A stretch of DNA of 64,000 nucleotides, from the NCBI GenBank assembly GCA_021018815.1, contig JAITYX010000021.1:5919001-5983000 (forward strand). The letters run 5' to 3'. Position numbers and translations under genes: made by a program. Positions within the stretch are counted from its first letter, which is position 1. Each line of letters opens with the position of its first letter. Below the pieces are notes generated by a model. It was given only the letters and a program-made list of their open reading frames with translations, had not been told where the DNA came from and did not search any database. Shown one piece after another: positions 47,741-59,235 of this stretch. The stretch is from Talinum fruticosum (lineage: Eukaryota; Streptophyta; Magnoliopsida; Caryophyllales; Talinaceae).

Positions 47741-50700
47741 TCAGGTTCTGCTCCGTGGCCTTAGTCTCCTAGCATTATTGCCGGTCCTTGAAGACGAGCC
47801 ATCTGGAGCCTGCACATCAGACCCAGGTTGACCTTCAATGGTTCCATTTATCTTCTGCTCCTTTTCGTCTACAACATCATCTTTCTTAAGCCTCTTCCTT
47901 GATCTTCCAACACCTGCTGCATTCAGGTTTGGCTGATTTTCAGCTTCTGGGTTGGATTCTGTCTTCTCACCCTCTCCTTTGTCATTCAAGTTGACTTCTT
48001 GCTCAGATACATTATCTCCAGCCACTTCCATGCCATCAAAGGGAAGAGATCTCTTTGCAGAATGTGAAGTATCCAAATTCTTGTCTGAGTTTGGAGGAGC
48101 ACGTTTAGTCGTTATAAGATAATGTGCCACCGATTTGAATCCTAAGCTACTGATCTGGAGAAAGAAACAGCAGAACATTAACTCAATCCCATCTCGAGAG
48201 ACAAGGCTACAGCGAGGAAAAACATTCAAAATAAAAAAAAGAAAAAGAAAGACACAAGCATGGTTAGGTTACGTGCCTTTCTGTACAGAGACCCGGTAGG
48301 AGCCCAACCCTTTGCTTGGCGACATAAGCTGCAGTTGCAAATCCCACGGCAAGCAGGGCAAATCCAGTTTGGATTTTGGTTGGCCTCCACAACGTGCTCC
48401 CCGTATCTGTAGAAGATACAACAACGAATTTCAAAAGAAAGAATGGTTTGCATCGAGCAATTAGTCGAACCATTAAGGCACTACACTAGTGTCAGATATC
48501 CTGCATGCCAATCACTAGTGTCAGATATCCTGCATGCAAATCACTATATAAAATAGGAAATTCAGACACAGCTGATCTAGAAATATAGAATCCTGCAAGA
48601 CATAGTTAGTGTTACATTACGAGTAAAATAAAAATTACATCTTTAAGCCGCAAATCTGCACAGACAATAGGTTATACAGGTGGACTGAAACACATACATA
48701 TAGTTTAGTATAAAGGTCAACCTAAAGACCCGCCGGGGGGCTCCTTGTGATATGTCTGTTGCTGGTAAAAAATGGTACTTGAGTGTATATGAGTATGCTC
48801 GGATGGTTACACTTGCTTATTAAGCTTGATGCAAATGAGAAATCTGAACAGGATTGAAAGAACAAAGGTTATGCCGTAACACATAACTTACACACTTCTC
48901 ACTCTTCTAAATCTATCTGAAAGCCCAAAAGATAAATTCAACAGAGCATGATACTAGCAGAAAAGTAGGCACTTAAGAAAATACATGACAGACAAAACAG
49001 GTCAAATGACAAAGATCTGAAACTGAAACAAAAACAGATCAAGGGACAGAGATCTGAAACTATCTGCATAAAATGAGGAAATGATACTCTGTATATATTT
49101 TATTCTGGGTTCAAGGAAATCATATTACTGTTCTCAAATATTACAGTCCTATTCACATGTATTGACTTAAAGAGTTCCAATTTGTAAGAAATAAGGTCAA
49201 TGCAGCTTAGTGCTAACATATTTCAACGTCTTACCTCATGTAGAGGCAATCTCCACAAAATTGCCCTTGAACAAGATTGCATTTGCTGCAGTGAGTACGA
49301 AGCCCAAGTGTCTTCTGCCTGCAGTGAACAAAAACAGTATCCAATTAATATCCACAGGATAATGAAATTGAAAATATTCATGTTATGCCCCGACCCCTTC
49401 CTGGGCCGCAAGTAGTTACTGGGAACTTCCAGGATCGTCGACTACCCCCACAAATCACCACAAGTCTTTCCAGCACAAACACTGCTTGAAAAGTTCAGTT
49501 TTCCGAAGAGGTCACCCATTCCAAGACTACTCTAAGCGCATTTAACCATAGAGTTATCAAGAGTAAACTCTCTCAAAAGAAGGTCCACCTTTACTCAAGA
49601 CTTCTCTAAGCATTTTACTGGGGAGTCCTCAAGAGTAGGGGTGTATTCGAGCACAGCCAAACCCGAACCTGCCGGGCTCGGAGCTCGGCTCGTGAGTTTA
49701 GCTTGGCTCGTGGCTCGCCAAGCTTGGCAAAATCAAGCCCGAGCCTAAGCTCGGCTCATCAAAAGCTCGAGTTTGAGCTCGGCTCGTCCTTGACTCTTTA
49801 GTTCCCTATGCTTCTTTTAAACTCTTGTTTTTAGGTTCAAAATCACACTTTATATACTTACTATAAAAACATAAACTTGAACTTTATTAAGACTTCTTTT
49901 TTTCAACAATCACAATATACACACTTGAGAAAACAATATCCAGGTTCGTTTAAGCTCGTTTGCTCAACTCGTTCGACTCTTATGCTAAGCTCGTCAGCTC
50001 ATTCATTCGTTCGGCTCATTTGTAATTGGCTCGAGTAGACTCGACGAGCTTACGAGCTCCAAAATTACAAGCTCGAGCTCGGCTCGGATAACTATCCAGG
50101 CTCGGCTCGGCTCCGCCGTAAGCTCGTCTTGGCAAGCCTTTATATGAGCCGGCTCGGCTCACGTACACCCCTACTCAAGAGTGGGCTTAAGAAGGTGCAC
50201 CTTCGGTAACATAAGTCACACTCCAGGTATAACATTCACCCCTACTTGAAGATCCGAATGTCCTCATTCTGCTTCACAAATCAACCAACGCATCCACTTG
50301 ATCAGCGGTTTCATCCAGAATCTTTGCCACACCGTCCCAGGTGATCAAAATTTTGACCCAAACATGCTACCATTGCACAAATCCATATTGTATCTACTTT
50401 TTCAAGGTAAGGTTAAAAAACAAGAGAGAATATCCTGAACACAAAATACACAAGTGGATATATCCAAATTGACTAAGAAAAGGCAGATAATTCTCTTAGG
50501 AATTAGATATCAGTCAAGATAGACGTAACATCCTTGTCTTAAGAGGTCATAGAGGTTGCTCTAGCATTCTTATAAATACTCTCAGGTTTCTTAAACATTG
50601 AAGCTTAGAAACATTGAGGCTTGATTTAGGCTTAAGCTGTTTCTCTAAAAGGTGGATTGCAGCCTTAACCCTAGGCTATCAAACTACATATGCACAGTTA

Positions 50701-52517
50701 CTAGTAGTAGTTGTACAAACCGATGATAAAAAGGCAAGTGTTTGTTTTATATATGGAAGACAAATTGCAATACGCCTGAGTTACAACCTGAAAAAATATA
50801 TGTTTCACCACAAATTGAGGTAATAAATCTGAAAACCTACTTTAGGGGCAACTTTGAACACCATTGTGCATCATTAAGAACACTAGACAAGGAATCAAGT
50901 ATCACCTCATCGTTCAAGGGATGGAAATATCAAAGATACAAAGAGAGATACATATCCAACAAGGTAATTTGGATGTAGAATACAAGTAATGAATTTCTCT
51001 AGTCACCATAATATTTAAGACCATAAGCAGAGAAATGTCAATTTTTTGGCATATCTGTTTATGTATTTAGTTGTCATTAAATAAACTACTTTTCACCGAA
51101 ACTTTCGTCTTCAACAAAGGGAATAGTAAGCTCTAGCAAGATGATGGCATAACAAGATTGAAAAAATCAATCTACTCGGTGAGTCAACAAAACCATCATG
51201 TTATAGTAGACAGAGGAACACATAGGGGTTCAAAATGTAGGCAGACAACAGAATTGCACTGGATCACATCGACGGGTTATCTAATGTTTTCCCTGAATGT
51301 AGATACCCTTGTTTTGCGCTCAAAAAGGTACTTAACCCTATTAAAAAAATTCATCATAGGGATGCTTAATCAGATAATTTATTGTCACACACTTCTGTTT
51401 GTCGGGCGGTCCAGACATAAACTATTTTTCCCATACCAAAAGCATTTCTCAAAGTACATTTCTTATGCCTTTATCAAAATATACAATTAAATAAAGGTTA
51501 CGCCCATATATCAAACTCCCAGCAAACCAGATGAAGAACCAATAATAAGGAAACCTTACCTGCATTGATGGCAAGTCTTCCCATTCACAGGATCATAAAT
51601 TCTGGTTCCATCTGCTCTGTACCCATCAACGAAGAAAGTCCAGGGCATCTCTGTACTACCCAGAAGCTTTTCATGCTCTTCAGTATATACTTCGGGCTTA
51701 GCTCCCTCTTCTATCACAATGCCCTTATTTCTTAGAGATTTCTCCTCCTTTGGCTCAGTGTAGGTCACTGGTGCCACATTTTGCAGCCTAGAACCCCCAT
51801 CAAGGAAACATCAGAAAATGGAATCCCAGTAATTTCCAACACATAATCACAAAATCTAACATCAATTAATCCCTCATGCAACAGAACACATAAATTTAAA
51901 GCCCCAGAATGCAGGAAATCAGCAAAATTTTAAGACATGCTGCTACATGCAAGAAATTGGGTTTAATACAAGATCAAATACACAAAGAACATCCAATATA
52001 ATTATCAACAAGAAAAATGCATCCAGATCTCAAATACCCATGAACAATCGCCAGAAAAAGAGAGAAATTTCAGGAATTTACTCTCAAAGTAAACAGCAAA
52101 ATCGCACAAATTAAGCCTCATCGACACAAGCAAAAGAACATAAGAAAAAGGGCTAGCGAAATGAGAGACAAAAAGAGACCTAGAGGAGCGGCGGCGGGGT
52201 TCAGAAGAAAGCAAAGGAGACTTAAGAGGGGTTTTCCTCTCAGATTGGTTCCGAGGAGTTCGCCTGGCAGGGGCCATCGACTTAAGCTTAAGAGAGAGAT
52301 CGACAATGCCAAGCTTCTGCAAACGTTCACGGTTTTCCTTGATTCTTTGCTCTCTGAATTGCTCGTAATTCGAAGCAGCTTCAACAATAGGCTCAGATTG
52401 AGCGTTCTGGGTTGGTAGATCTTCATTGTTTGAACTGATTTGAGGAGGTGTAGATGGAGGGAGAGGAGGACTTGCTTCTTTGGCTGTACCCATGGATTTC
52501 CGTCTGGTAATCGCCAT
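47741..52517 (-). CDS. CDCA7: CDCA7-like zinc-finger protein (zf-4CXXC_R1)
   Basis: Five exons on the minus strand: 52517-52180, 51787-51560, 49318-49235, 48406-48277, 48154-47741. Phases join without error to give 397 residues. The N-terminal part has a conserved [20 protein letters not shown] helix. The zinc domain (about residues 185-275) has the CHQC, CSKC, CGDC, CPAC and CSLC cysteine pairs, and a basic RSRKRLKK segment follows. In animals and Arabidopsis, CDCA7 proteins bind hemimethylated DNA and recruit the HELLS/DDM1 remodeller, supporting CG methylation; a nuclear role is expected here. The start is the ATG before AITRRKS. Intron 4 starts GC (after CTGTACAGAAAG) and only this choice keeps phase. 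Intron 2 (2.2 kb) holds nested transposons. Confidence 0.92.
49381..50234. mobile_element. Putative small solo LTR in CDCA7 intron 2
   Basis: Starts TGTTATGCC and ends GGTATAACA, with a 4-base repeat TTCA on both sides (49377-49380, 50235-50238). About 316 bases once the nested hAT MITE and its duplicated target are discounted. No coding sequence is present. The short duplication makes the call tentative. Confidence 0.5.
49636..50173. mobile_element. hAT-type MITE in CDCA7 intron 2
   Basis: 538 bases bounded by TAGGGGTGTA / TACACCCCTA inverted ends and a perfect 8-base duplication CTCAAGAG (49628-49635 and 50174-50181), diagnostic of hAT elements. The interior is rich in GCTCGGCTCG-like words. 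It lies inside the putative solo LTR. Confidence 0.88.
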
Positions 52518-52560
52518 TCTTAGCCTCTTCTCGCTCTCTCTCTGTCTCCTGGCAAATTTG

Positions 52561-52631
52561 TCCAACGGTCGAAAGTAAAGAGGGGAGAGTGGAGTGGGAG
52601 AGTGGAGAGGAGTGAGAATTTGAACGGTGAA
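52561..52631 (-). promoter_or_regulatory. Possible MSA elements before CDCA7
   Basis: TCCAACGGTCG (52561-52571) and GAACGG (52622-52627) carry the AACGG core bound by plant MYB3R factors in cell-cycle genes, 45-110 bases upstream of the CDCA7 start codon. The core is short and could be chance. Confidence 0.3.
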
Positions 52632-53450
52632 GACCCAGCGCTGTGACCGATATGACCTCACATCGAGAGATAGGTCATAGGCCTAATTTTTCTCTCCTTT
52701 TTTATTATTTTCTTTTTTGTTTTAAATGAGATATAAAAATTAATATAGATAATTTTTAAAAATTTTATCAGTTAAAATAATTAATAACATTTATGCTACA
52801 GTATAATATTTTTGGACTCAATTTGAACCATTTAATCTTCTCCTTTTTTAGTTTGTAATTTTTTTCCTTTTCTGAAAACTAATCACACACTTCCTCATGT
52901 AAAAAAAGGAAGAAAATCATCAACTTATTAAGAAACAAAACTAATATCCTTATTAATCACAAAAGTTTCAAAACTCCTTTAACCAATAAATTTTTATAAG
53001 TCCCTCTTTTAAAAATTTCTCATTTGTACATTAAAATGTTATTTGTTATCTAAAGACCATGTCTAGGCCCTTAACCTTTCCAAGTGCACACGTCAAAGTA
53101 TAATAATAAGTTGAAAAAATCTTAGGATTTGTTTGTTTTATTGGTTAAAATTAACGGTTAAGAGTTAGCAATTATTACTAGTTATTAATGTTATCAACAT
53201 TTATAAATAACAATTATCAACTATAACGATTAGCAGCTAATGATTAAAATGAATAGGCACTCATAAAAATTTTTACTTCACGTTATACGAGTTGCCCTTT
53301 TTATATTTTGATTTGTATAATGGGTCTCATTTTCGAGATAGTGGATGGAGCACTATATTTTTATTATTGTTACGAAGGGCAATGTAGATTAGCTTAATTG
53401 TACGTGTTACTTTGTCGCTCGAAATAATTATAACAATTAGCGATTATTTA

Positions 53451-53901
53451 GTGGGTGTTTGGCCTAAATTTTAAAACTATTTTTAAATTTAAAAATTGAA
53501 GTTAGGCCAAACAGTAGTTTTTTAAAAATTAAAACTATTTTTCAAAAACGATTTTGGAAAAAAACTCCCTAGAAACGTAAACGAAGAAATAGTCAGCTTC
53601 TGTTTCTAATTTTTGGAAAAACTCCGTAACAACCACCCGTAATCCTATTCTCTCTATGTCTCTCTTATCTTTTTAGTAATTTTAATTTTTCTCTCTTCTC
53701 TATCTCTTATTTTATCTTATCTCTATCTCTTATTTTATCTTATCTCTATCTTTATAGAAATCTTGGCCAAACAAATTAAGTATTTGAAAAACACTTATAT
53801 AAAATTTAGGCTAAACACTTCAAATTTTTCTTAAAAATAATTTTCAAAAAACACTTTTTAAAAACAAAAATAAATTTTTAAAAATTAGGTCAAACGTGCT
53901 C
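53451..53901. mobile_element. PIF/Harbinger (Tourist-like) MITE, copy 2
   Basis: 451 bases starting GTGGGTGTTTGGCCTAAATT and ending in the inverted counterpart GGTCAAACGTGCTC, flanked by TTA (53448-53450 and 53902-53904). It is the same family as 24779-25226 in opposite orientation, sharing the GAAACGTAAACGA core and a C/T-rich (here plus-strand) block. Confidence 0.8.
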
Positions 53902-55329
53902 TTACTTATATTAGTATTTATCACATCTTTTGGGCCTTCTCTAGATAAAACGGAGAGGAGATTATATCATTCAAATTATATGTGAACTATTTTTGGCAAG
54001 GGATATTATTTTCCTTCAGCAAGAGTGGGCCTGAATATTAGTCTCAGCCCGTATAAATATGGCTTTGGTTCAAAGGCTTGGCCTTTGTACCCTTAGACTA
54101 TTTCTTTTGTTTCTTTTCTTTAATTTTTGCATATGATTATGTAAGTCACAAAAGTCAATGTCGAGTGGGACTTGAATCTAACTCTTTGGCAACATTTTTA
54201 ATGATTTTTACCAACTTTTACCAATTATCATCCAATTGATTATTAAACTTTGTGTAACGGGTCAAGTTAATTCCGCGAATAATTTCAATTTTAGCAGTAT
54301 TACTATACTGACTACTAGGTTCACATTTTTTAGCTTTTTTTTGTGTTTATCTAACTCAAATAATTCATCAAGCAACCTAGTCTTTTTATTACAAAAATCC
54401 AACTTAAATAATCAAGTTGAAAAAGTCTAAAGAAGGATGCCCACTTGAGTTTAATTCCATAGTTATGCTTAAACAAGGGCATTCCTTTTGCTATAGTTTG
54501 TGTTCAATATCTGTTTCTTAATCCACTTGTACTTTTCAATTTAAACAAAATTAGTTAATGTTTATCTCCAAAAAAAAAAAAATCAACAGATACATCTTTC
54601 CCTCTGGTTCTTAATTACAATGACCTAAACTCGGTTCATCCCAAACCCCTCGATTTACTTGCTAAATAATCTCCGCCATATTTCCGTTCCGCTAAGGGTG
54701 TATACACCCAAGGCTACCTTTATCTACAACCATTTTTGATATACAAAAAAAAAAAAGATTTTATTTATGCAAGCAAGATTTCCATTATTCCCAACCAATG
54801 CAATTCACCAAACAAAACACACAAGGGGAAAGAATGCCCTATTCACTCAAGTATTCCCAAATTCCCATGGCTTATATTTCTCCACCACAATTCTTTTCCA
54901 AATTTTTTCCCCATCCAATCCCAAAAGCACACAAAAAATTTAACACCCAAAACCAAACAATACCTAACAAGTCTCACCAACACCACCACCATTGCTGTCT
55001 CTCTCTCTATACACACAGATTTGGTTAGTTTAGGACGCAAAATCCAGAGTCCATTGGCAGGGTGAGACTTGAGATTTGTGCACCCATTCATTCATTCATT
55101 CTGCTTAACTACCTCATTGAATACTAATGAATATCAACATTAATTACCATCCCCTAATTTTCTACTAATTTTTGGGTCAAACCAAATGCATCAATTGGCT
55201 AAACTCCACAAGTAATTAATTCTGATTTTTAATTTTCTCACCCCTCACTTTTTATACTCATTGCTCTCACAATCTCTCTCCTGCATCTCACCTTGCTGAG
55301 CAGCACATAGCAGAGAATTGTGGTCAGTA

Positions 55330-57171
55330 ATGGCATTGTCTGATTATGTTCATAGGCTTAATCCACATTTAGTTACAGTCTTCGCGGTGTTGATAAGTTT
55401 GATTACGGCCTCTCTTGCTGCCAAGGGCGATGATAACAATATGGGAGCTTCCTTCGTATTTGGGGACTCCTTGGTGGATGCCGGCAACAATAACTACTTG
55501 CCTACTTTGTCTAGAGCCAACATCCCTCCTAATGGTATCGATTTCAAGCCTTCCGGGGTAATCCCACTGGCCGTTATACCAATGGTAGAACCATTGGTGA
55601 TATCGTAGGTATGTTGATTCTCGCTTTTCATAAATCATCTCTAAACTTTGTGTTTAGCTAAAATTACATTTTATTCAAGAACAACATAGCCAAAAGCTTA
55701 AACTGATGGTTGAAGATTCAGGAATATGTTTTATACTCCAACACGCACCCTCTCACATGAATATCCTTTGAGTTTAAAGCGTGGATGTATTAGACATTCC
55801 TCTTTACCTTGTGCAACAGTCCATATCGGGGCTATTGAGATTCTAATATAACCTTAAACCCCTGATTCAGAAATGTAGAAATCTTGTATTAGAAACCATC
55901 AACTGTCTAGCTACCACTTATTGACGAGTTAGTGAAACATTGTGTTGCTTTATTGATCGATCTACTACGCGATTCACGTTGAAAAAATTTCCCAAAATTG
56001 ATATTTTCATATCATCAGCTGATGAAAAAACAATGTCTGCTAGTAATTTGACGAGTTCAATACATTAAATCTTTGATGCCAGGAGAGGAGTTGGGAGTAC
56101 CGCAATACGCTGTTCCCTTTTGGCCCCAAACGCAACGGGGAAAAACATACTCTATGGAGTTAACTACGCATCCGGAGGGGGTGGCATCCTGAATTCAACT
56201 GGAAGAATTTTCGTAATCATCTAAAGCCAAAATCGCAGTATTTCCCTTTGGTTTCTTAGACCTACCAGTAAGATCAATATTTGTGCTGTATGTAGGTGAA
56301 CAGGATAGGAATGGACGTCCAAGTAGACTTCTTCAACGTTACGAGGAAACAGTTTGACAAGCTACTAGGAGCATCCCAAGCCAGAGACTTCATAATGAGG
56401 AAGTCCATATTCTCCATCACTATCGGCTCAAACGATTTCCTCAACAATTACTTACTTCCTGTCATCTCCTTTGGAGCAAGAATTTCCGAGACCCCTGATG
56501 GATTCATCGATGATATGATCACTCATCTTAGAGACCAACTTACGGTACCCACCTTAACTAATTACTCTCTAAAAACAATCGTGTCAGTTATAACTGATGG
56601 CGTATACATGCAGAGAATGTACCGGTTGGATGCGAGGAAGTTCGTAGTGGGAAATGTAGGACCTCTAGGGTGCATCCCTTACCAGAAGACGATAAATCAG
56701 TTGAACGAAGATGAGTGTGTGGAATTGCCTAACAAGTTAGCGCGCCAATACAATGCTCGATTAAAGGATCTCCTGACTGAGCTCGGGGAGAATTTGCCTG
56801 GAGCAACCTTTGTGTATGCCAATGTATATGATCTTGTTATGGAACTCATTACCAATGCCAAGCAGTACGGTAAGTAAATAGAGTAAATAATACTTGCAAC
56901 TGTGAACTTATAAAATTGATCAATGTATAAATGGTTGGTTGGTTTAGGGTTTACTACTGCAAGTAGAGCGTGCTGTGGAAATGGAGGAAGATTCGCGGGG
57001 ATAGTTCCATGTGGACCGACTTCAAGCATGTGCGAAGACCGCAATAAGCATGTCTTTTGGGATCCTTACCACCCTAGCGAAGCTGCAAATGTGTTGCTAG
57101 CCAAGCAACTTCTTGACGGAGACACCAAGTACATCTCTCCTGTGAACCTCCGCCAGCTTCGAACCATTTGA
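55330..57171 (+). CDS. GDSL esterase/lipase
   Basis: Secreted SGNH hydrolase family. Exons: 55330-55608, 56083-56212, 56296-56544, 56614-56869, 56948-57171. The protein has a hydrophobic signal segment (about residues 14-31), the block I motif [14 protein letters not shown] with Ser47, [14 protein letters not shown] (block III), [10 protein letters not shown] and the C-terminal [10 protein letters not shown] with catalytic Asp and His. Relatives act on lipid esters in cuticle, seed or defence; the substrate is unknown. One base is missing in a G-run in exon 1 (55555-55558) and one in a T-run in exon 2 (56118-56121); with them the product is about 379 residues. Intron 56545-56613 (69 bases) has no stop and is in frame, so its retention would add 23 residues. 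Confidence 0.87.
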
Positions 57172-58903
57172 TTTTATTTATGATGCAGGCCACCACTCTC
57201 TGCATTGCCTCCTTCCTTCTACTTGATCTTTTGCCGGTTCAATTTCGTTTATACTCATGTACCTTGATCTTCAAAAGACGATAATGTTTTGTAATCTTTC
57301 AGTAAGAATTAATGCATCTTCTTGGTTAAAAGGCCAACTTTAAAAAATACTCTAACTTGTACGAAAACTATCGTAATTAGATTACTATGCACTTTTCGAA
57401 AGGAAATTCAACAGTCTGTTGGAAACCCGTCTCATACTTATCAAATTGAGTTAGTTTCTTATATGGCTAAATTTCATGTTATAATTATAGAAAACTCAAT
57501 AATGAAGTTACAGAGGGAGTATACAAAATGGAGAAGGAAACAAGAAATTCCGTACAAAATGTTATCTTGTGTGATCTTCTGGGGCAGGGGGTTGGGAGTT
57601 GAATAGAAAAGGGGGAGGGGAAGACACGAAGATGACGAGAGAGACAGAAGTAGGGGGAGAGAGAATCAAATGGGGAGAGAGAAAACGCCAAAGAGGAAAA
57701 GGGTGAGGGGGAGTCAGAAGAGTGAGTCAACATTCTGGAAGGGGACAATTACAAACCCCAAATGTTCAGACTTGAGACAAACACAGGGAGGAGGGAGAAT
57801 AGGCAAGTAGATCAAGGACAGACATATATATCATATATAGGACAATTAATATATCCCAGATATTATATTATATGTCACCTAATATTTCAGATAGATAAAC
57901 TGCAAAGAAATCAAACTTAACCTTAGTTTCAAATTTGGACTACCTAAATAATTCTAAACAAACCCTACACTTGAAAGGGACCTATGAGTGCGCTCGCGTG
58001 TCCCTCTCCCTCTCTCCCTCTCTCTCTAGTCTATCCCCCTTCCTAAAAATTTTCTTACCCATATCATATGTACAACCTCCACCAAATATATTACCAAGTA
58101 TAGACAACTATAATATAAGTTATTATAAATTATTTTATCTGGCCTCATTTATATCCAGGTCTATGTCATTGGCAAATAAATAAGATGAAATAAATAAAGG
58201 TAGTACATATTTTATACACAAATTCCATAAACTTTTGTAACACTATATAACTAGCGCCGATAAAATTTTGTCCGATTCGAAAAAAGCTGGGTTTGAATAT
58301 GACTTTTTGTCGAATTTTAAATTTGGACATAAAATTTTCTTGTTTTTGTTGTCCGAACCCTATCTAACTCGAATTTACACTTGTCCGAAATGTTCGACTC
58401 GAAAAAATTTGTATTTGACAAAAAATTTATCCGATGACCGATTTTTCCTCCCGATTTTGACCCGAATGTAAATTTTTACCAAGAGTCTATTATGTTCAAG
58501 AGTGTTGGCTTGAAGTTGTAAGGATATACTATTCTCTGGGTTTAACCTGGGTTTGCAAGTGACAATAGAGGACTTCAATTTTTAAAATAAAATTAGAGTT
58601 ACAAAACCTTTCTGTTATCAAAAAAATTTTGATTTTTTTCTTTATTGACAACATTAATCGTAAAAGGTGTACATAATAAGCTATGAAGCAATACAATTAT
58701 ATATATATATATTTGTTTCTAAAAATCTTTTTCTATCTGAATTTTTATTTATTTATCTAATATAGTAATCTTAAATATCATTTTGGAAGCAAAGTCCAAT
58801 AAGAATTCAGTCTCCGCTTATTAAGTTCCAAAATTCACCGTATTTCGATAGAATGTATAGATTAGATATAGGGGAGGGAGGGAGGGAGGGGTAGGCAAAT
58901 GAA
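57172..58903. other. Intergenic DNA after the GDSL gene
   Basis: Mostly AT-rich. A purine-rich stretch lies at 57590-57740 (runs of GGGGAGAGAG). A segment with repeated CCGAT/TTCGAA words at 58250-58490 resembles a degenerate MITE. No gene is called. Confidence 0.45.
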
Positions 58904-59053
58904 ATGAAGGGAAGGACAAAGAAGAAGAGTTCTGAAGGGAACAGTGTGTACAGTAAGCGAGAAATCAGGAGAAAACAGAGAAGAGAGAGAGAGAGTACGG
59001 AGGAGGAGGAGGAGGAAGAGGAGGAGGAGGAGGATGATGAGGAAGAAGATTAG
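58904..59053 (+). CDS. Possible 49-residue charge-polarised small ORF
   Basis: ATG to TAG in a G/A-rich block. The N-terminal half is strongly basic (MKGRTKKKSS, KREIRRKQRRER) and the C-terminal half is almost pure Glu/Asp. Such composition can arise from simple GAG/GAT repeats, and no homologous family is recognised, so coding status is doubtful. Confidence 0.2.
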   Translation: MKGRTKKKSSEGNSVYSKREIRRKQRRERESTEEEEEEEEEEEDDEEED

Positions 59054-59194
59054 AGTGATTTGAGAGGAGGGAGAAGAATCTCTGGGACTGGAAATCTGGA
59101 ATGGCCGAAATCAGAGGAGCAATCCAATTATTGCAGACCACGCTTCTCCGACATTATCATCATCTATGACAATTCATGTTTACTCAGTAGTATT

Positions 59195-59235
<41 letters not shown>

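Larger units (their letters stand above)
52518..55329. other. Intergenic region, CDCA7 / GDSL gene
   Basis: The two genes diverge from this 2.8 kb AT-rich region, so both promoters lie in it. It contains one MITE (53451-53901) and no other gene. The GDSL leader near 55250-55329 is C/T-rich (CTCTCACAATCTCTCTCC). Confidence 0.5.
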
